Below are positions 52,748-62,978 of a DNA stretch of 64,000 bases, one piece after another. The stretch is from assembly GCA_038257155.1 (NCBI GenBank), contig JBBSJP010000005.1:112743-176742 (forward strand), given 5' to 3'. The position numbers and the translations under genes were made by a program. Below the pieces are notes generated by a model. It did no database searches, was not told the origin of the DNA, and was given only the letters and a program-made list of their open reading frames with translations. Within the stretch, counting starts at the first letter, position 1, and each line of letters begins with the position of its first letter. The stretch comes from JANJTY01 sp038257155. GTDB lineage: Bacteria; Pseudomonadota; Gammaproteobacteria; Xanthomonadales; Xanthomonadaceae.

Positions 52748-55381
52748 TCAGTCGGGGATGTGTCCGATACCGAAATGGCGGGCGTATTCGACCAGCGCCT
52801 TGGGTGTCAGCGGGCGGCTGAACATGTAGCCCTGCGCGATGCGTGCACCGTGTTCCAGCAGGAAGCGGCGCTGCGGCTCATGCTCGACGCCTTCGGCTAT
52901 GACCATGAGACCGAGACTCTGTCCAATGCGAATGATTGCCTGACAGATCGCAGAGTCTGAAGGGTTGCCCGGTACACCCTGCATGAAGCTGTGGCTGATC
53001 TTGATGCCGTCGATCGGCAGGCGGCGCAGGTAGTTCAAGGCGCTGTAGCCTTCGCCGAAGTCATCGATGGTGATGCTGACACCAAGCACCTTGAGCGCCG
53101 CGAAGGTATCGAAGGTGTCGGGAGCGTCTTCGATCAGCACACGTTCGGTGACCTCCAGTTCCAGCGCCTCGCCGGGCAGCGAGAACTCACGCAGCGTTGC
53201 CTCGACGGTCTCGGCCAGGAACTCGCTGAGGAACTGGCGATAGGAAACGTTGACCGCGATGCGCGGCACCATCAGGCCTTCGTCGCGCCAGGCGCGCAGC
53301 TGACGACAGGCTTCCCGAATCACCCACGCGCCGATGCGAACGATGTCGCCACTGTTCTCGGCGTGAGCCACGAAACGTCCCGGGGCCAGTTCGCCCAGTT
53401 GCCGGTTGTGCCAGCGCAGCAGGGCCTCGGCGCCCAGCAGTTGGCCGTCGCGAAGATCGATCTGCGGCTGGTAGACAAGCCGGAACTCCTGGAACTCCAG
53501 CGCCCTGCGCAGATGCGCCTCGATCAGCAGGCGGTCGGAGAGCTGGCTTGCCAGTGCCGGTGTGAACACCTGGAAGGTGTTGCGCCCGCGGCGCTTGGCC
53601 TCATACATGGCGGCGTCGGCATTGTTGAGCAACTGGTGCGCGGTCTGCGCGTCGGCCGGGTAGCGCGCAATGCCTACCGAGGCAGTAATGGAAAACTCCT
53701 CGCCCGACATGGCAAAGGGGCGGGCAAAGGATTCGGTGATTCGCGCTGCCAGCTCCTCGACACCGGCAACCCCATGCGGATCATCGATCATCACGAGGAA
53801 TTCGTCGGCGCCAAAGCGTGCCGCCTCACCTTCGAAACCGATGCACTCACTCAGTCGCCTGGCTGCGGTAGCCAACAGCGCGTCTCCGGCGCCGTGCCCG
53901 AGCAGGTCGTTGACTACCTTGAACCGATCCAGGTCAACGTAGAGCAGGGCGATCACGGTGCTCGGCGTGGCGTCGTCGATGCAGCGTCCCAGCCGCTCCA
54001 GGATCGCATCCCGGTTCGAGAGTCCGGTCAGGGGATCGGTCAGCGCCAGGCGTCTCAGCTCCTCCTCGCGGCGCTTTCGCTGGGTGATGTCCTGCGCCGT
54101 TCCTGAAACGCGGACCACCTCGGAAATGTGTTGCACGCTGCGCCCGCGCAGGCGAAGCCAGCGCAGCACGTTGTCGGGACGGCGGATGCGGCATTCGAGG
54201 TCGATTTCGCCGCCCAGCCGCTGGGCGTACTCGATCGCATCCCTGACCGGCTGGCGGTCTGCTTCCACAACCAGCGAAATGAAGGAATCAAGGGTATGGG
54301 GCTGCTCGGCTTCGAAGCCGCCGATGCGATTGAACTCGGCCGTGCCATAGAGCGAGTTGGTCGAGGCATCCCACTCCCAGCCGCCAATCGATGCCAAGGC
54401 CTGGGTTTGCGCGAACAGTTCACTGTCGCGCTTGAGTTCGGTGACGTCGCTGAAGGTGGAAATCGACTGGAAGGCCCGCTCGCTGTCATCGCGGAACATC
54501 GGCACCGCCGATACTTTCAGCCAGACGTAGTGACGTCGACTGACGTTGTATACCCCAAGCAGGGTGGATTCGATGGTGTGTCCGGTTTCTATGGCGCGGC
54601 GTCCAGGAAACTCTTCCGACGACAGCCTGCGGCTGTTTTCGTCGACCACGTGCCAGTTGTCGAACTGACTGCCGAGACCAAGCAGATCGGCTTCATCCAT
54701 GCCCAGGATGCGACAGGCAGCGGGATTGGCGCTGACAATCCGGCCGCGCTCGTCCTGCGCTACAACGCCCTTGTCCATGACCTGCAGCAGCAGGCGATAG
54801 CGAGCCTCTGAAGCGCGCAGTTCGTTCTCGGCGCTGCGGCGGCGGGTTACATCGCGCGCTACTGCGAGGACCCGCTGTTCGCCGCGATCCATGAACACTG
54901 CCGAGTGCACATCAACCGGAAACAGGGTGCCGTCGGCGTGCGCATTGAAGGTCTCGTGCAGGAACACTTCGCCAACCTGGAAGCTGCGTTTGACCTCTTC
55001 CATGCGATCGGGTGGCAAGGTGGGGTTGAGATCCCGCACATTGAGCGTGCACAGCTGATCGCGGCTTTGTCCATAGGTATCGCAGGCGGCCGCGTTGGCA
55101 TCCAGGATGTTGCCGTTCAAATCAAGAATGGTGACCGAGTCCGGCACCGCATCAAACAGGCTGGTGATCCGCTGGTTGGTGGCAGCCAGTTCGAAATGCA
55201 TCCGGCGCAGTGAAGTGACTGCCTCGCGCAAGGCCTGCTCGGCGGGGCAGCCGGGTTCCATGCCGGCGCGCAGGGTTTCGAGCCGCGCGATGGCGGCGAC
55301 TGCCGTGCTGATGCCGGAACCTGCCGGCGGATCGGAATCGACCGTCCCACCAATCGGCTGATACTTGTCGCGCTGCGTCAT
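52748..55381 (-). CDS. PAS-GGDEF-EAL protein with altered GGDEF motif
   Basis: 877 aa, no membrane helices seen. Three PAS sensor units: DAVPDSVTILDLNGNILDAN, DKGVVAQDERGRIVSANP and a third in the 300-420 region (LASIGGWEWDASTNSLYG), followed by GGDEF and EAL domains. The cyclase motif reads GADEF instead of GGDEF (ARFGADEFLV), so synthesis may be weak or lost. The EAL domain keeps EALLRW and DDFGEGYSALNYL, so phosphodiesterase activity is plausible. Overall it probably breaks down c-di-GMP in response to a cytoplasmic signal. Confidence 0.9.
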   Translation of the reverse strand: MTQRDKYQPIGGTVDSDPPAGSGISTAVAAIARLETLRAGMEPGCPAEQALREAVTSLRRMHFELAATNQRITSLFDAVPDSVTILDLNGNILDANAAACDTYGQSRDQLCTLNVRDLNPTLPPDRMEEVKRSFQVGEVFLHETFNAHADGTLFPVDVHSAVFMDRGEQRVLAVARDVTRRRSAENELRASEARYRLLLQVMDKGVVAQDERGRIVSANPAACRILGMDEADLLGLGSQFDNWHVVDENSRRLSSEEFPGRRAIETGHTIESTLLGVYNVSRRHYVWLKVSAVPMFRDDSERAFQSISTFSDVTELKRDSELFAQTQALASIGGWEWDASTNSLYGTAEFNRIGGFEAEQPHTLDSFISLVVEADRQPVRDAIEYAQRLGGEIDLECRIRRPDNVLRWLRLRGRSVQHISEVVRVSGTAQDITQRKRREEELRRLALTDPLTGLSNRDAILERLGRCIDDATPSTVIALLYVDLDRFKVVNDLLGHGAGDALLATAARRLSECIGFEGEAARFGADEFLVMIDDPHGVAGVEELAARITESFARPFAMSGEEFSITASVGIARYPADAQTAHQLLNNADAAMYEAKRRGRNTFQVFTPALASQLSDRLLIEAHLRRALEFQEFRLVYQPQIDLRDGQLLGAEALLRWHNRQLGELAPGRFVAHAENSGDIVRIGAWVIREACRQLRAWRDEGLMVPRIAVNVSYRQFLSEFLAETVEATLREFSLPGEALELEVTERVLIEDAPDTFDTFAALKVLGVSITIDDFGEGYSALNYLRRLPIDGIKISHSFMQGVPGNPSDSAICQAIIRIGQSLGLMVIAEGVEHEPQRRFLLEHGARIAQGYMFSRPLTPKALVEYARHFGIGHIPD

Positions 55382-55454
55382 TGCAAATCCCCTGGGGCCG
55401 CCCTGCGCAACCGCCTGGAAGGACGAATCCGAAGGATATCAGCAGCTGCAAGAC

Positions 55455-57566
55455 TCACACCAGATGGCAGAGTTCTTCTGCGAGGGCGACAAAACGCTGC
55501 TTGGCCTGATCTGAATCGAAAAGCTTGGGCAGGGCGTTGGTAATGCGTGAGCTGAGGGAGCGGCGCTGTTCGGGATCGCGTAGCAAGTCTGTGGCGAGTT
55601 TCAGCAGCGCGTCGCGGTCGGCTGCAACCAGATTCTCGGCCAGGCCCAACTGGGCGAGCATGGCGGCACTCTGGCGGCCGCGCATGAAGCGTCCATTACA
55701 GGTTGCCAGCGGCAAGCCCGAGACAAGCGCGTCGAGACTGGTGTTGCCGCCCGACCAATGCAGACTGTCCAGCATCAGGTCGCATTGACGGTTGATCTGC
55801 AGGTACTGGGGACGTTGCACCTGGGGTAGCCAATGCAGCTGATTGTCGGGATCGGCACCGCTTCGTTCAAAGGCGTGGCCAAGTCTTGTCATCAAGCGCT
55901 CGCGCCAGCGCGGGCGCTGCGGCGTGAACAGCAGAAACACCGCTTCCGGCACGGTGGCAGCGAGTTCGGCCATCAAGGCGTCATTGTCCGGATGCAGCTT
56001 GAAGCCTGATTGCGGCACCAGAACGCGGACTCCCATCGGCAATTCGATGTCGTCCGGGACCGATGAGGCTGCAACGAGCGGATAGTCGACGCCCAGGCCC
56101 GGCAGAAGATGAAGTCGCTCACGATAGTGTGCGGGAGCATCGGCGGGTTCCATTCCGGCACAGCTCAGGAACACGTCGATGGAAGGCAGCCCGGTGGTTG
56201 TCGGGTGGCCCCACGCCGCGGCCTGGCAGCGTGCCAGGCGAGTTGCCGCAAGCGGCAGCAGGCGCATGTCCATGCCGATTTCGGGATAGATCAGCAGGTC
56301 CAGATCGCAGGACCGCACCTGCTCGGCCAGCTCGTTGAGCGACCCATCATGAAACACGAAGCGGTGCAGTCCAGTAGCTATTCGCGCGGTAGTTGCGTCG
56401 CGCTGAGGGCCGAGCTGGAACAGGTGCACTTCGAAGCCCGCTTCCTGCAGCCACCTCGGCCAGCGCCCGAAGTAGTTGCCGACGGTGCATTCGCGGAAGG
56501 AGGACGAGAGGAATCCAACCCGCGCCGGGCCGTCACGGCGGCGTTCCAACGGTGGGTCAAGCGACGGCGCGAGGCTGCGGGTGGCACGCGCCAGGAAGTC
56601 ACCGTAGGACGACTGCAGCGCGCAGTCATCCTTCCCCTGGTAGGCAAGGTAGAAGTTGCTCCAGCTGGCTTGCTCCAGTTCCGCTGGAAGGCGAGCGAGG
56701 GACTCATTGGGCCAGTCGGTCTCGATCTGTTGCAGTCCAGCGGAAAACGCCTCGCGGTCGAGCTGCATCTGCGCGGTATCCGCAGGCAAGGGATCGATGT
56801 GCAGTGCCTGCGCCAGCGCGGCGCGAAGTGGAGGCGGCTGGCCGCGGCTTCGACACGCGCCGATCACCGCCGCAAAGGCACGCCTCGTCGCGTCACTGTC
56901 GCCCTGCTGGCGGATGCGCTCTGCGACCTCCATGCCGGGCGCGCCGGCAGCTTCGCTTCCCTGTAGTTCGAGCACGTCAGCAGCGGCTTGCAGCCTTCCG
57001 ATGCGCGCCAGACCCATGGCCAGCCGCAGGCCCTGGGGACAGGCGGGGTCGGCGAGCACCTGCTCCAGTGCTTCCTCTGCCTGTTCCACCCGACCGGTTT
57101 CGGCCAGGAGCTCTGCGCGCATCAGCGCGGCTTCGGCATCCTGCGGATTACCGTGCAGGTGTTCACCGATGTGACGCAGCGCACCGCGCAGATCGCCCAG
57201 ATCGCGCATTGCCAGCGCGGCATTGAAATTGGCCAGTGGATGCATCAAGGAGTTGTGCAGTGCTGAATCGAAGTCCTCCAGCGCGGCCTTGGCATCACCT
57301 GCCTCGCGCCGCTGCGCACCGCGTCGATTCAGCGCGTCAGCCGACATGCGCTGCCAGCGTGACTCATCCGGCTGCAGGTGCATGAGTTGTTGCAGGCCTT
57401 CGATGGCCTCATTGATCCGATCAAAATGAATGGCGGCGTTTACCACGATCACCAGTGCCTGGAGTCGAGCCTCCGGCTCGTCCGGCAGCGCCTTCAACAG
57501 GGCAAACGCGGGTTCAGGGTCACCCTGTTGATAGGCGGTCGCAGCTTGATTGATCGTCTCGTTCAC
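55455..57566 (-). CDS. TPR protein with SPINDLY/OGT-type glycosyltransferase domain
   Basis: 703 aa. The N-terminal 300 residues are TPR-like helices (AIEGLQQLMHLQPDES, ALRHIGEHLHGNPQDAEAAL). The GT41-like catalytic part spans about 340-700: RVGFLSSSFRECTVGNYFG, CQAAAWGHPTTTGLPSIDVF and LHWSGGNTSLDALVSGLPLAT. This family transfers sugars (GlcNAc or fucose) to proteins. Start 57566 lies 9 bases past the stop of the HMG-CoA lyase gene, so it may be transcribed with leucine catabolism genes. The bacterial target is unknown. Confidence 0.8.
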   Translation of the reverse strand: MNETINQAATAYQQGDPEPAFALLKALPDEPEARLQALVIVVNAAIHFDRINEAIEGLQQLMHLQPDESRWQRMSADALNRRGAQRREAGDAKAALEDFDSALHNSLMHPLANFNAALAMRDLGDLRGALRHIGEHLHGNPQDAEAALMRAELLAETGRVEQAEEALEQVLADPACPQGLRLAMGLARIGRLQAAADVLELQGSEAAGAPGMEVAERIRQQGDSDATRRAFAAVIGACRSRGQPPPLRAALAQALHIDPLPADTAQMQLDREAFSAGLQQIETDWPNESLARLPAELEQASWSNFYLAYQGKDDCALQSSYGDFLARATRSLAPSLDPPLERRRDGPARVGFLSSSFRECTVGNYFGRWPRWLQEAGFEVHLFQLGPQRDATTARIATGLHRFVFHDGSLNELAEQVRSCDLDLLIYPEIGMDMRLLPLAATRLARCQAAAWGHPTTTGLPSIDVFLSCAGMEPADAPAHYRERLHLLPGLGVDYPLVAASSVPDDIELPMGVRVLVPQSGFKLHPDNDALMAELAATVPEAVFLLFTPQRPRWRERLMTRLGHAFERSGADPDNQLHWLPQVQRPQYLQINRQCDLMLDSLHWSGGNTSLDALVSGLPLATCNGRFMRGRQSAAMLAQLGLAENLVAADRDALLKLATDLLRDPEQRRSLSSRITNALPKLFDSDQAKQRFVALAEELCHLV

Positions 57567-57575
57567 CGCTAAACC

Positions 57576-58469
57576 TCAGGCCGCTGCGCGGCCAACCTTG
57601 CTGCCGGTCTCGCGTCCGAGCAAGGCTGAAAGCCATCGGCCGGTGTCGATCAGGGCGGGTAGATCGATGCCGGTCTCGATTCCCAGGCCGTGAAGCAGAT
57701 AAACCACATCTTCGCTGGCGACATTGCCGCTGGCGCCCTGCGCATAGGGGCACCCGCCGGTGCCGCCTACCGCCGAATCGACCACGGCCACGCCTTCCTC
57801 CAGACAGGCCAGCACGTTGGCCAGCGCCTGTCCGTAGGTGTCGTGGAAGTGCACCGCCAATGCCGACATGGGAATCTCCTGCGCCACCGTACGCAGCATC
57901 GCGCGTGCCTTGCCAGCCGTACCCACGCCGATGGTATCGCCCAAGGATATTTCGTAGCAGCCCATCTCGAACAACGCGCGCGCAACGCGCACCACATCTG
58001 CCAAGGCAACCTCACCCTGATAGGGGCAGCCCAGCACGGTCGAGACGTAACCGCGTACCTTTACCCCGTCAGCGCGGGCGCGCTCCAGGATCGGTGCAAA
58101 ACGCGCAAGGCTTTCGTCGATCGAGGCATTGATGTTCTTGCGGCTGAATGCTTCCGATGCCGCGCCGAACACGGCGATTTCGCTCGCGCCGACCGCGCGG
58201 GCCCGTTCGTACCCGGCTTCGTTCGGCACCAGCACGGGATAGCTCGCGCCGTCGCGCATTGCGATGCCCTGGAATACTTCGGCCGCATCGGCCAACTGCG
58301 GCACCCACTTGGGGCTGACGAAGCTGGTGACCTCAATGCTGCTCAAGCCTGTGGCAGAAAGCCGGTCGATCAGCTCGATCTTGCTTTGGGTCGGAACGAT
58401 GTTCCTTTCATTCTGAAGGCCATCACGGGCCCCCACCTCGACGACGCGGACGCTGGACGGCAGGTTCAT
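57576..58469 (-). CDS. Hydroxymethylglutaryl-CoA lyase
   Basis: 297 aa. VEVGARDGLQNE holds the catalytic Arg and Asp. GCPYAQGASGNVASED carries the active-site Cys, and VHFHDTYGQALANV the metal His. It splits HMG-CoA to acetyl-CoA and acetoacetate, the last step of leucine breakdown. Overlaps the carboxylase gene by 4 bases. Confidence 0.95.
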   Translation of the reverse strand: MNLPSSVRVVEVGARDGLQNERNIVPTQSKIELIDRLSATGLSSIEVTSFVSPKWVPQLADAAEVFQGIAMRDGASYPVLVPNEAGYERARAVGASEIAVFGAASEAFSRKNINASIDESLARFAPILERARADGVKVRGYVSTVLGCPYQGEVALADVVRVARALFEMGCYEISLGDTIGVGTAGKARAMLRTVAQEIPMSALAVHFHDTYGQALANVLACLEEGVAVVDSAVGGTGGCPYAQGASGNVASEDVVYLLHGLGIETGIDLPALIDTGRWLSALLGRETGSKVGRAAA

Positions 58470-60469
58470 GCATCCTCCTCGAGCACCAGCAACACCGCAT
58501 CGGCTTCGACGAATTCACCGACACTGGCACGGATCTCCGCCACCGTGCCGGCTCGCGGGGCGCGCAAGGTCAGTTCCATCTTCATCGCTTCCATCACCAT
58601 CAGGGCCTGACCCTCGACCACCCCGGTGCCGACCTCGGTTTGCAGGAGCACGACGCGACCCGGCATCGGAGCGAGCAGGCGATTGCCGCTGTCGGCGTTG
58701 CTTGCGCCTTCAAAACGGAAGGCGGGCATCTGCTCAAAGCGCAGTCGTCGCTCGCCATCGTGCAGGAAGACCCAGGAACCGGCTACTCGCGCGCGCAAGC
58801 GCCGGGCTTCGCCGTCGATGCGCGCGGATAGTACGCCATCGCGCCAGCGCGCTCCGCTGACGTGAACGGCGAGCGCTTCGCCGCGCAATTGATAGGTGCC
58901 GTTGGCGCCAGAGGCATGCAATTCGGTGCGGACGCCGTCGTGATTGAGTACCAGCATGCGCTCGCCAGCATGGCCGAGGCGCCAGCCGTCCGCGATCGAC
59001 CAGGGCGAGGTGGGCTCAGCGGTGCGGCCCGCGATCTCGCGTGCACCTGCTTCCTGTGCGAGCAACACGACCGTAGCCGCTGCCGCGAGCTGCTGCGAGG
59101 ACGGCGCGGGCAGGGGCGACAGCACCTCGTCCAGATGCTGATCCAGGTAGCCGGTATGGATGCGCCCCTCGCGCACGACCGGATGGCTGACAAGGCGCTC
59201 CAGGAAGGCGATATTGGATTTTGGCCCGATGATTTCGCAGTCTGCCAAGGCATCGCGCAGACGCGCCAGGGCCTCGTCGCGATCGCTGCCGTGCACGATC
59301 AGCTTGGCGATCATCGGGTCATAGAAAATGCTGACCGTATCGCCCTCGATCACACCGCCGTCCAGCCGCACCGAGGCGCTGGGCTGCGGCAACATCAGGG
59401 TATCGAGTCGCCCTGAGCCTGGCAGGAAGCCGTTGTCTGGATCTTCTGCATACAGCCTGACTTCGATTGCGTGCCCCTGGCTGCGGATCGCCTGCTGACT
59501 CAGGGGCAAGGATTCTCCGGCGGCCACGCGCAATTGCCATTCGACCAGGTCCAGGCCGGTGACCATCTCGGTGACCGGGTGTTCGACCTGCAGGCGGGTG
59601 TTGATCTCCATGAAGTAGAAGCCACCATCGGCGCCGACGATGAACTCCACGGTGCCGGCGTTGACGTAGTCGATCGCCTGCCCGGCAGCGACCGCCGCTG
59701 CACCCATCTGTTCACGCAGCCCTGCACTGAGGAAAGGCGAGGGCGATTCCTCGATGACCTTCTGGTAGCGACGCTGCGCCGAGCACTCGCGTTCGCCCAG
59801 GTGGATGATCTGGCCCGTGGCATCGCCAAAGATCTGCAGCTCGATGTGGCGGGGAGTCTCGATGTAGCGCTCAAGCAATACCCGGTCACGACCGAAGGCA
59901 TTGGCCGCCTCGCGCTGACAGCTTTCCAGACTGGCAGCGAATTCGCTAGCCTCGCGCACCACGCGCATGCCCTTGCCACCGCCACCATGGGCGGCCTTGA
60001 TCATCAGCGGGTAGCCGATGCGGTCGGCTTCACGCTGCAGCAGTTCGGGTGCCTGCTCTGCTCCGGTGTAGCCTGGAACCACCGGCACGCCAGCCGCGGC
60101 CATCAATTCCTTGGCGCCGGCCTTGCTGCCCATCTTGCGCATCGAGGCCGCTTTGGGGCCGACAAACACGATTCCGGCCTGCTCGACGGCTTCGGCGAAA
60201 TCAGCGTTTTCGGAGAGAAATCCGTAACCGGGATGAATGGCCTGCGCGCCGCTGGCGCGGGCCACATCAATGATGACCTCGCCGCGCAGATAGCTGTCCT
60301 GCGGCCGCGGCCCGCCAATCGGGAAGGCCACATCGGCAAGGCGCACATGCTGGGCATCGGCATCGGCCTCGGAATAGACCGCAACCGTCCGGATTCCCAG
60401 GCGACGGGCAGTGCGGATGATGCGGCAGGCGATTTCGCCACGGTTGGCGATCAGCAGGGTCTCGAACAT
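58466..60469 (-). CDS. Methylcrotonyl-CoA carboxylase biotin-containing alpha subunit
   Basis: 667 aa. ANRGEIACRIIRTARRLGIR starts the biotin-carboxylase domain; AHGGGGKGMRVV is the ATP-grasp loop, and MEINTRLQVEHPVTEM is typical. The C-terminus ends in a biotinyl domain with EAMKMELTL (Lys biotinylated). Its place between the HMG-CoA lyase and methylglutaconyl-CoA hydratase points to 3-methylcrotonyl-CoA as substrate, although acetyl- or propionyl-CoA cannot be ruled out by sequence. The beta subunit is not in the window. Confidence 0.9.
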   Translation of the reverse strand: MFETLLIANRGEIACRIIRTARRLGIRTVAVYSEADADAQHVRLADVAFPIGGPRPQDSYLRGEVIIDVARASGAQAIHPGYGFLSENADFAEAVEQAGIVFVGPKAASMRKMGSKAGAKELMAAAGVPVVPGYTGAEQAPELLQREADRIGYPLMIKAAHGGGGKGMRVVREASEFAASLESCQREAANAFGRDRVLLERYIETPRHIELQIFGDATGQIIHLGERECSAQRRYQKVIEESPSPFLSAGLREQMGAAAVAAGQAIDYVNAGTVEFIVGADGGFYFMEINTRLQVEHPVTEMVTGLDLVEWQLRVAAGESLPLSQQAIRSQGHAIEVRLYAEDPDNGFLPGSGRLDTLMLPQPSASVRLDGGVIEGDTVSIFYDPMIAKLIVHGSDRDEALARLRDALADCEIIGPKSNIAFLERLVSHPVVREGRIHTGYLDQHLDEVLSPLPAPSSQQLAAAATVVLLAQEAGAREIAGRTAEPTSPWSIADGWRLGHAGERMLVLNHDGVRTELHASGANGTYQLRGEALAVHVSGARWRDGVLSARIDGEARRLRARVAGSWVFLHDGERRLRFEQMPAFRFEGASNADSGNRLLAPMPGRVVLLQTEVGTGVVEGQALMVMEAMKMELTLRAPRAGTVAEIRASVGEFVEADAVLLVLEEDA

Positions 60470-60545
60470 GGCGCTATTTAGCCACGGATTGGCGTGCTTT
60501 GGCCAAACCCCTTGAGGTTCCCGGTGTCGCGCATCCGCCGGTCAT

Positions 60546-60561
60546 TCCCCGCCAGCGGGGA
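60546..60561. repeat. CATTCCCCGC..GCGGGGATG repeat
   Basis: TCCCCGC (60546-60552) and GCGGGGA (60555-60561) pair around CA. The context CATTCCCCGCCAGCGGGGATG is a short dispersed palindromic element of a kind common in Xanthomonadales. It lies in the 188-base gap between the divergent carboxylase and kinase genes. Confidence 0.55.
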
Positions 60562-60657
60562 TGGCTAAACCCGTGTTCCACAAGGCCTCGGAAACCGATT
60601 GAGGCGAATGAGTACGCTCTGCCGTATTCTCGGCCCATCCATGGCTGGGTGAGCATC

Positions 60658-62976
60658 ATGGCCGCGCCAAATCACGAATTGTCCCCCGAGGAGCTCAACG
60701 AGCTGCTCAGCGGCCTGATGCCGGATATCCCTGGATATCAGGTGATGCGGCGCATTGGGCGTGGTGGCATGTGCTATGTCTATCTGGGCCTGCAGCGTTC
60801 CCTTGATCGTCAGGTCGCGATCAAGGTGATGGCGCCGGATGCGCTCAATGACGAGATCGGCAAACAGCGGTTCGAACGCGAGGCGCGCACCATCGCCAAG
60901 CTCGAGCACCCCAGCATCGTCGGAATCCACGAAGTGGGGCGCACGCCGGAGGGCCTGCTGTACTACGTGCTTCCTTATCTGTCCAAGGGCCACGTCGGAC
61001 AGCGCGACCTGACCAAAGACGAGCCGCGGGTCATCGAGGTGCTGCGATCCTTGCTCTCGGCACTGGAGTACGCGCATGCACGTGGCATCGTGCACCGCGA
61101 TGTAAAGGCCGAAAACGTATTGTTCGACAATGCCGATCGACCGGTGCTCACCGACTTCGGGATCGCAGTCAGCAAGCGAGACAACGTCCGCATGACTGGC
61201 AGCGGATTGGCCCTGGGCAGCAGTACCTACATGTCACCGGAGCAGGCGCGCGGCGAACGGGTGGATGGGCGCGCCGACATCTACAGCCTGGGCGTGCTGG
61301 CGTTCGAGATGCTGTGTGGGCACCTGCCATTCCAGAGTTCCGATGCTCTGTCCCTGGCGCTGATGCACGCCCAGGATCCCGTGCCGCGCATGCCCGAAGC
61401 CAAGCGACACTGGCAGGCATTCATTGACAAGGCGATGGAAAAGTCCGCCAGCAAGCGCTTTGCCAGCGCCCATCAGATGTTGCAGGCGCTGGCCGAAGTC
61501 GCGGCTGAATCCAAGAGGCTCTCGCGATTGCCCGTTGCACAGCCGGGGGCAGACCTGCAGCCTCCGACGCAGGTGATTCGCGTAGTCGAGCCAGGGCATT
61601 CTGCGCGTGATCGTCTGCCCACTCAGTTGCGTGGCCCCAAGGCTGCACTTGCCGCGGGTGTTGTCCTGCTGCTGATTGTTGTTGCATTGAGTGTGGCACT
61701 TTGGCCGGATTCTCCAAGCGACCCACTGTTGGCCGAACCCGCAGCAGCCCTCGTCGATGTGGCAGGTCCAAGCAGCGACGGCGAGGTCATTGAGGTGCCA
61801 GCAGCAGTGAGCGAACTTCAGACCGAAGAGTCGTCGGACACTGCCGGTGAAACAGGGGAACTGGAGGAGGAGGTGCCGGATCTGCCTCCTGGACTGCGCG
61901 AGCTGCAGGCGGCACGCGGCCAGATCGCCCGCGGTCGTTTGAGCCTGCCGGCAGGGGACAATGCCTACGAATCGCTGTTTGCGGCGCGCCGGATCTTGCC
62001 GGATTCGCCCCAGTTGCAAGCGGTTGGCGAGCGTTGGATTGCCGCCGCAAGCCCGCACCTGCTGGCCGCGTTGGCCGATGGGCGTGAGGAAGCATCGCTC
62101 GGGCTCCTGCAGCGTGCCGACACCCTGGCGGGCGATCTGAAGCTGCGTGAGGGATCTGCGTGGCGGCAGCTGCAAAAGAGCCTCGCCGAGGCAATGCTGG
62201 CACCGCTGCAATCGGCCCTGGCTGCGGGCGATCTGGACGCCGTGCAGGCTGCCAAGGCTCGCGCACTGCGGTTTGGCGTGAAGCCGGAAGCACTGGAGCC
62301 GGCCTGGTCGGCGCCGATCGTTCGGGTCAAGCCGGGCGACGTGATGACAAGTGGTAGCAGTCAGCTGGTGCTCTTGCGCCTTCCGACGCAGACCGCCGCC
62401 GGGCTTGCCGCAATGCCGCAGGAAGTGACGCGTGACCAGTACGCTGCGTTTGCCCGGCTGAGTGGCGCATCCGAAACACGATGCCGCAATCGCACTGCGG
62501 GAATATTCCAGCGCAAGCGCAGCTGGCAGGAACCCGGATTCGAGCAGGCGGGAGATCATCCGGTGGTTTGTGTCAGCGTGGCTGATGCGCTGGCCTATGC
62601 CGAGTGGCTGGGTGCACGCGACGGCGTGCGCTATCGGCTGCCCAGCGCAGGCGAATGGAACAGGCTGGCCGGCTACCCCCAGAGCGGTGATGCCTGCGCG
62701 TCTGATCGCCTGGCCTGTGGCAGCAATGGCACGGCCCGTGCTGCGAGTGGCTCGACTTCACCCGCCGGGCTGCGAGGGCTGCGAGGCAATGTCCGCGAAT
62801 GGCTGTCCGACTGCGCCGATGGGTGCCGCAAGCGCATGGCGGGAGGACGGGGCTGGCGCGACGCGGCGGCGGTTTCAGCAACCGGCGGCGAGGCTCTGGA
62901 CGCCGACCAGGCCTACGACGATGTGGGCTTCCGATTGCTGCGCGACGTTGCGGCTGAGGAAGTGGAACTGCGCTGA
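60658..62976 (+). CDS. Membrane Ser/Thr kinase with C-terminal formylglycine-generating-enzyme-like domain
   Basis: 772 aa from ATG 60658 (a GTG at 60649 is also in frame). A Hanks-type kinase fills about 27-295: GRGGMCYVYLG, Lys56, HRDVKAENVLFD with Asp148, DFG at 166-168, and SSTYMSPEQARGE. A membrane helix (LAAGVVLLLIVVALSVALW) lies at about 327-349. An acidic linker and helical repeats precede a C-terminal FGE/SUMF1-like domain (about 580-765): VCVSVADALAYAEWLGA, YRLPSAGEWNRLAG and LRGNVREWLSD. This layout of cytoplasmic kinase and periplasmic FGE-like sensor is known in some bacteria; the target is unknown. It faces opposite to the leucine genes and ends 2 bases before the stop of the hydratase. 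Confidence 0.9.
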   Translation: MAAPNHELSPEELNELLSGLMPDIPGYQVMRRIGRGGMCYVYLGLQRSLDRQVAIKVMAPDALNDEIGKQRFEREARTIAKLEHPSIVGIHEVGRTPEGLLYYVLPYLSKGHVGQRDLTKDEPRVIEVLRSLLSALEYAHARGIVHRDVKAENVLFDNADRPVLTDFGIAVSKRDNVRMTGSGLALGSSTYMSPEQARGERVDGRADIYSLGVLAFEMLCGHLPFQSSDALSLALMHAQDPVPRMPEAKRHWQAFIDKAMEKSASKRFASAHQMLQALAEVAAESKRLSRLPVAQPGADLQPPTQVIRVVEPGHSARDRLPTQLRGPKAALAAGVVLLLIVVALSVALWPDSPSDPLLAEPAAALVDVAGPSSDGEVIEVPAAVSELQTEESSDTAGETGELEEEVPDLPPGLRELQAARGQIARGRLSLPAGDNAYESLFAARRILPDSPQLQAVGERWIAAASPHLLAALADGREEASLGLLQRADTLAGDLKLREGSAWRQLQKSLAEAMLAPLQSALAAGDLDAVQAAKARALRFGVKPEALEPAWSAPIVRVKPGDVMTSGSSQLVLLRLPTQTAAGLAAMPQEVTRDQYAAFARLSGASETRCRNRTAGIFQRKRSWQEPGFEQAGDHPVVCVSVADALAYAEWLGARDGVRYRLPSAGEWNRLAGYPQSGDACASDRLACGSNGTARAASGSTSPAGLRGLRGNVREWLSDCADGCRKRMAGGRGWRDAAAVSATGGEALDADQAYDDVGFRLLRDVAAEEVELR

Positions 62977-62978
62977 GG

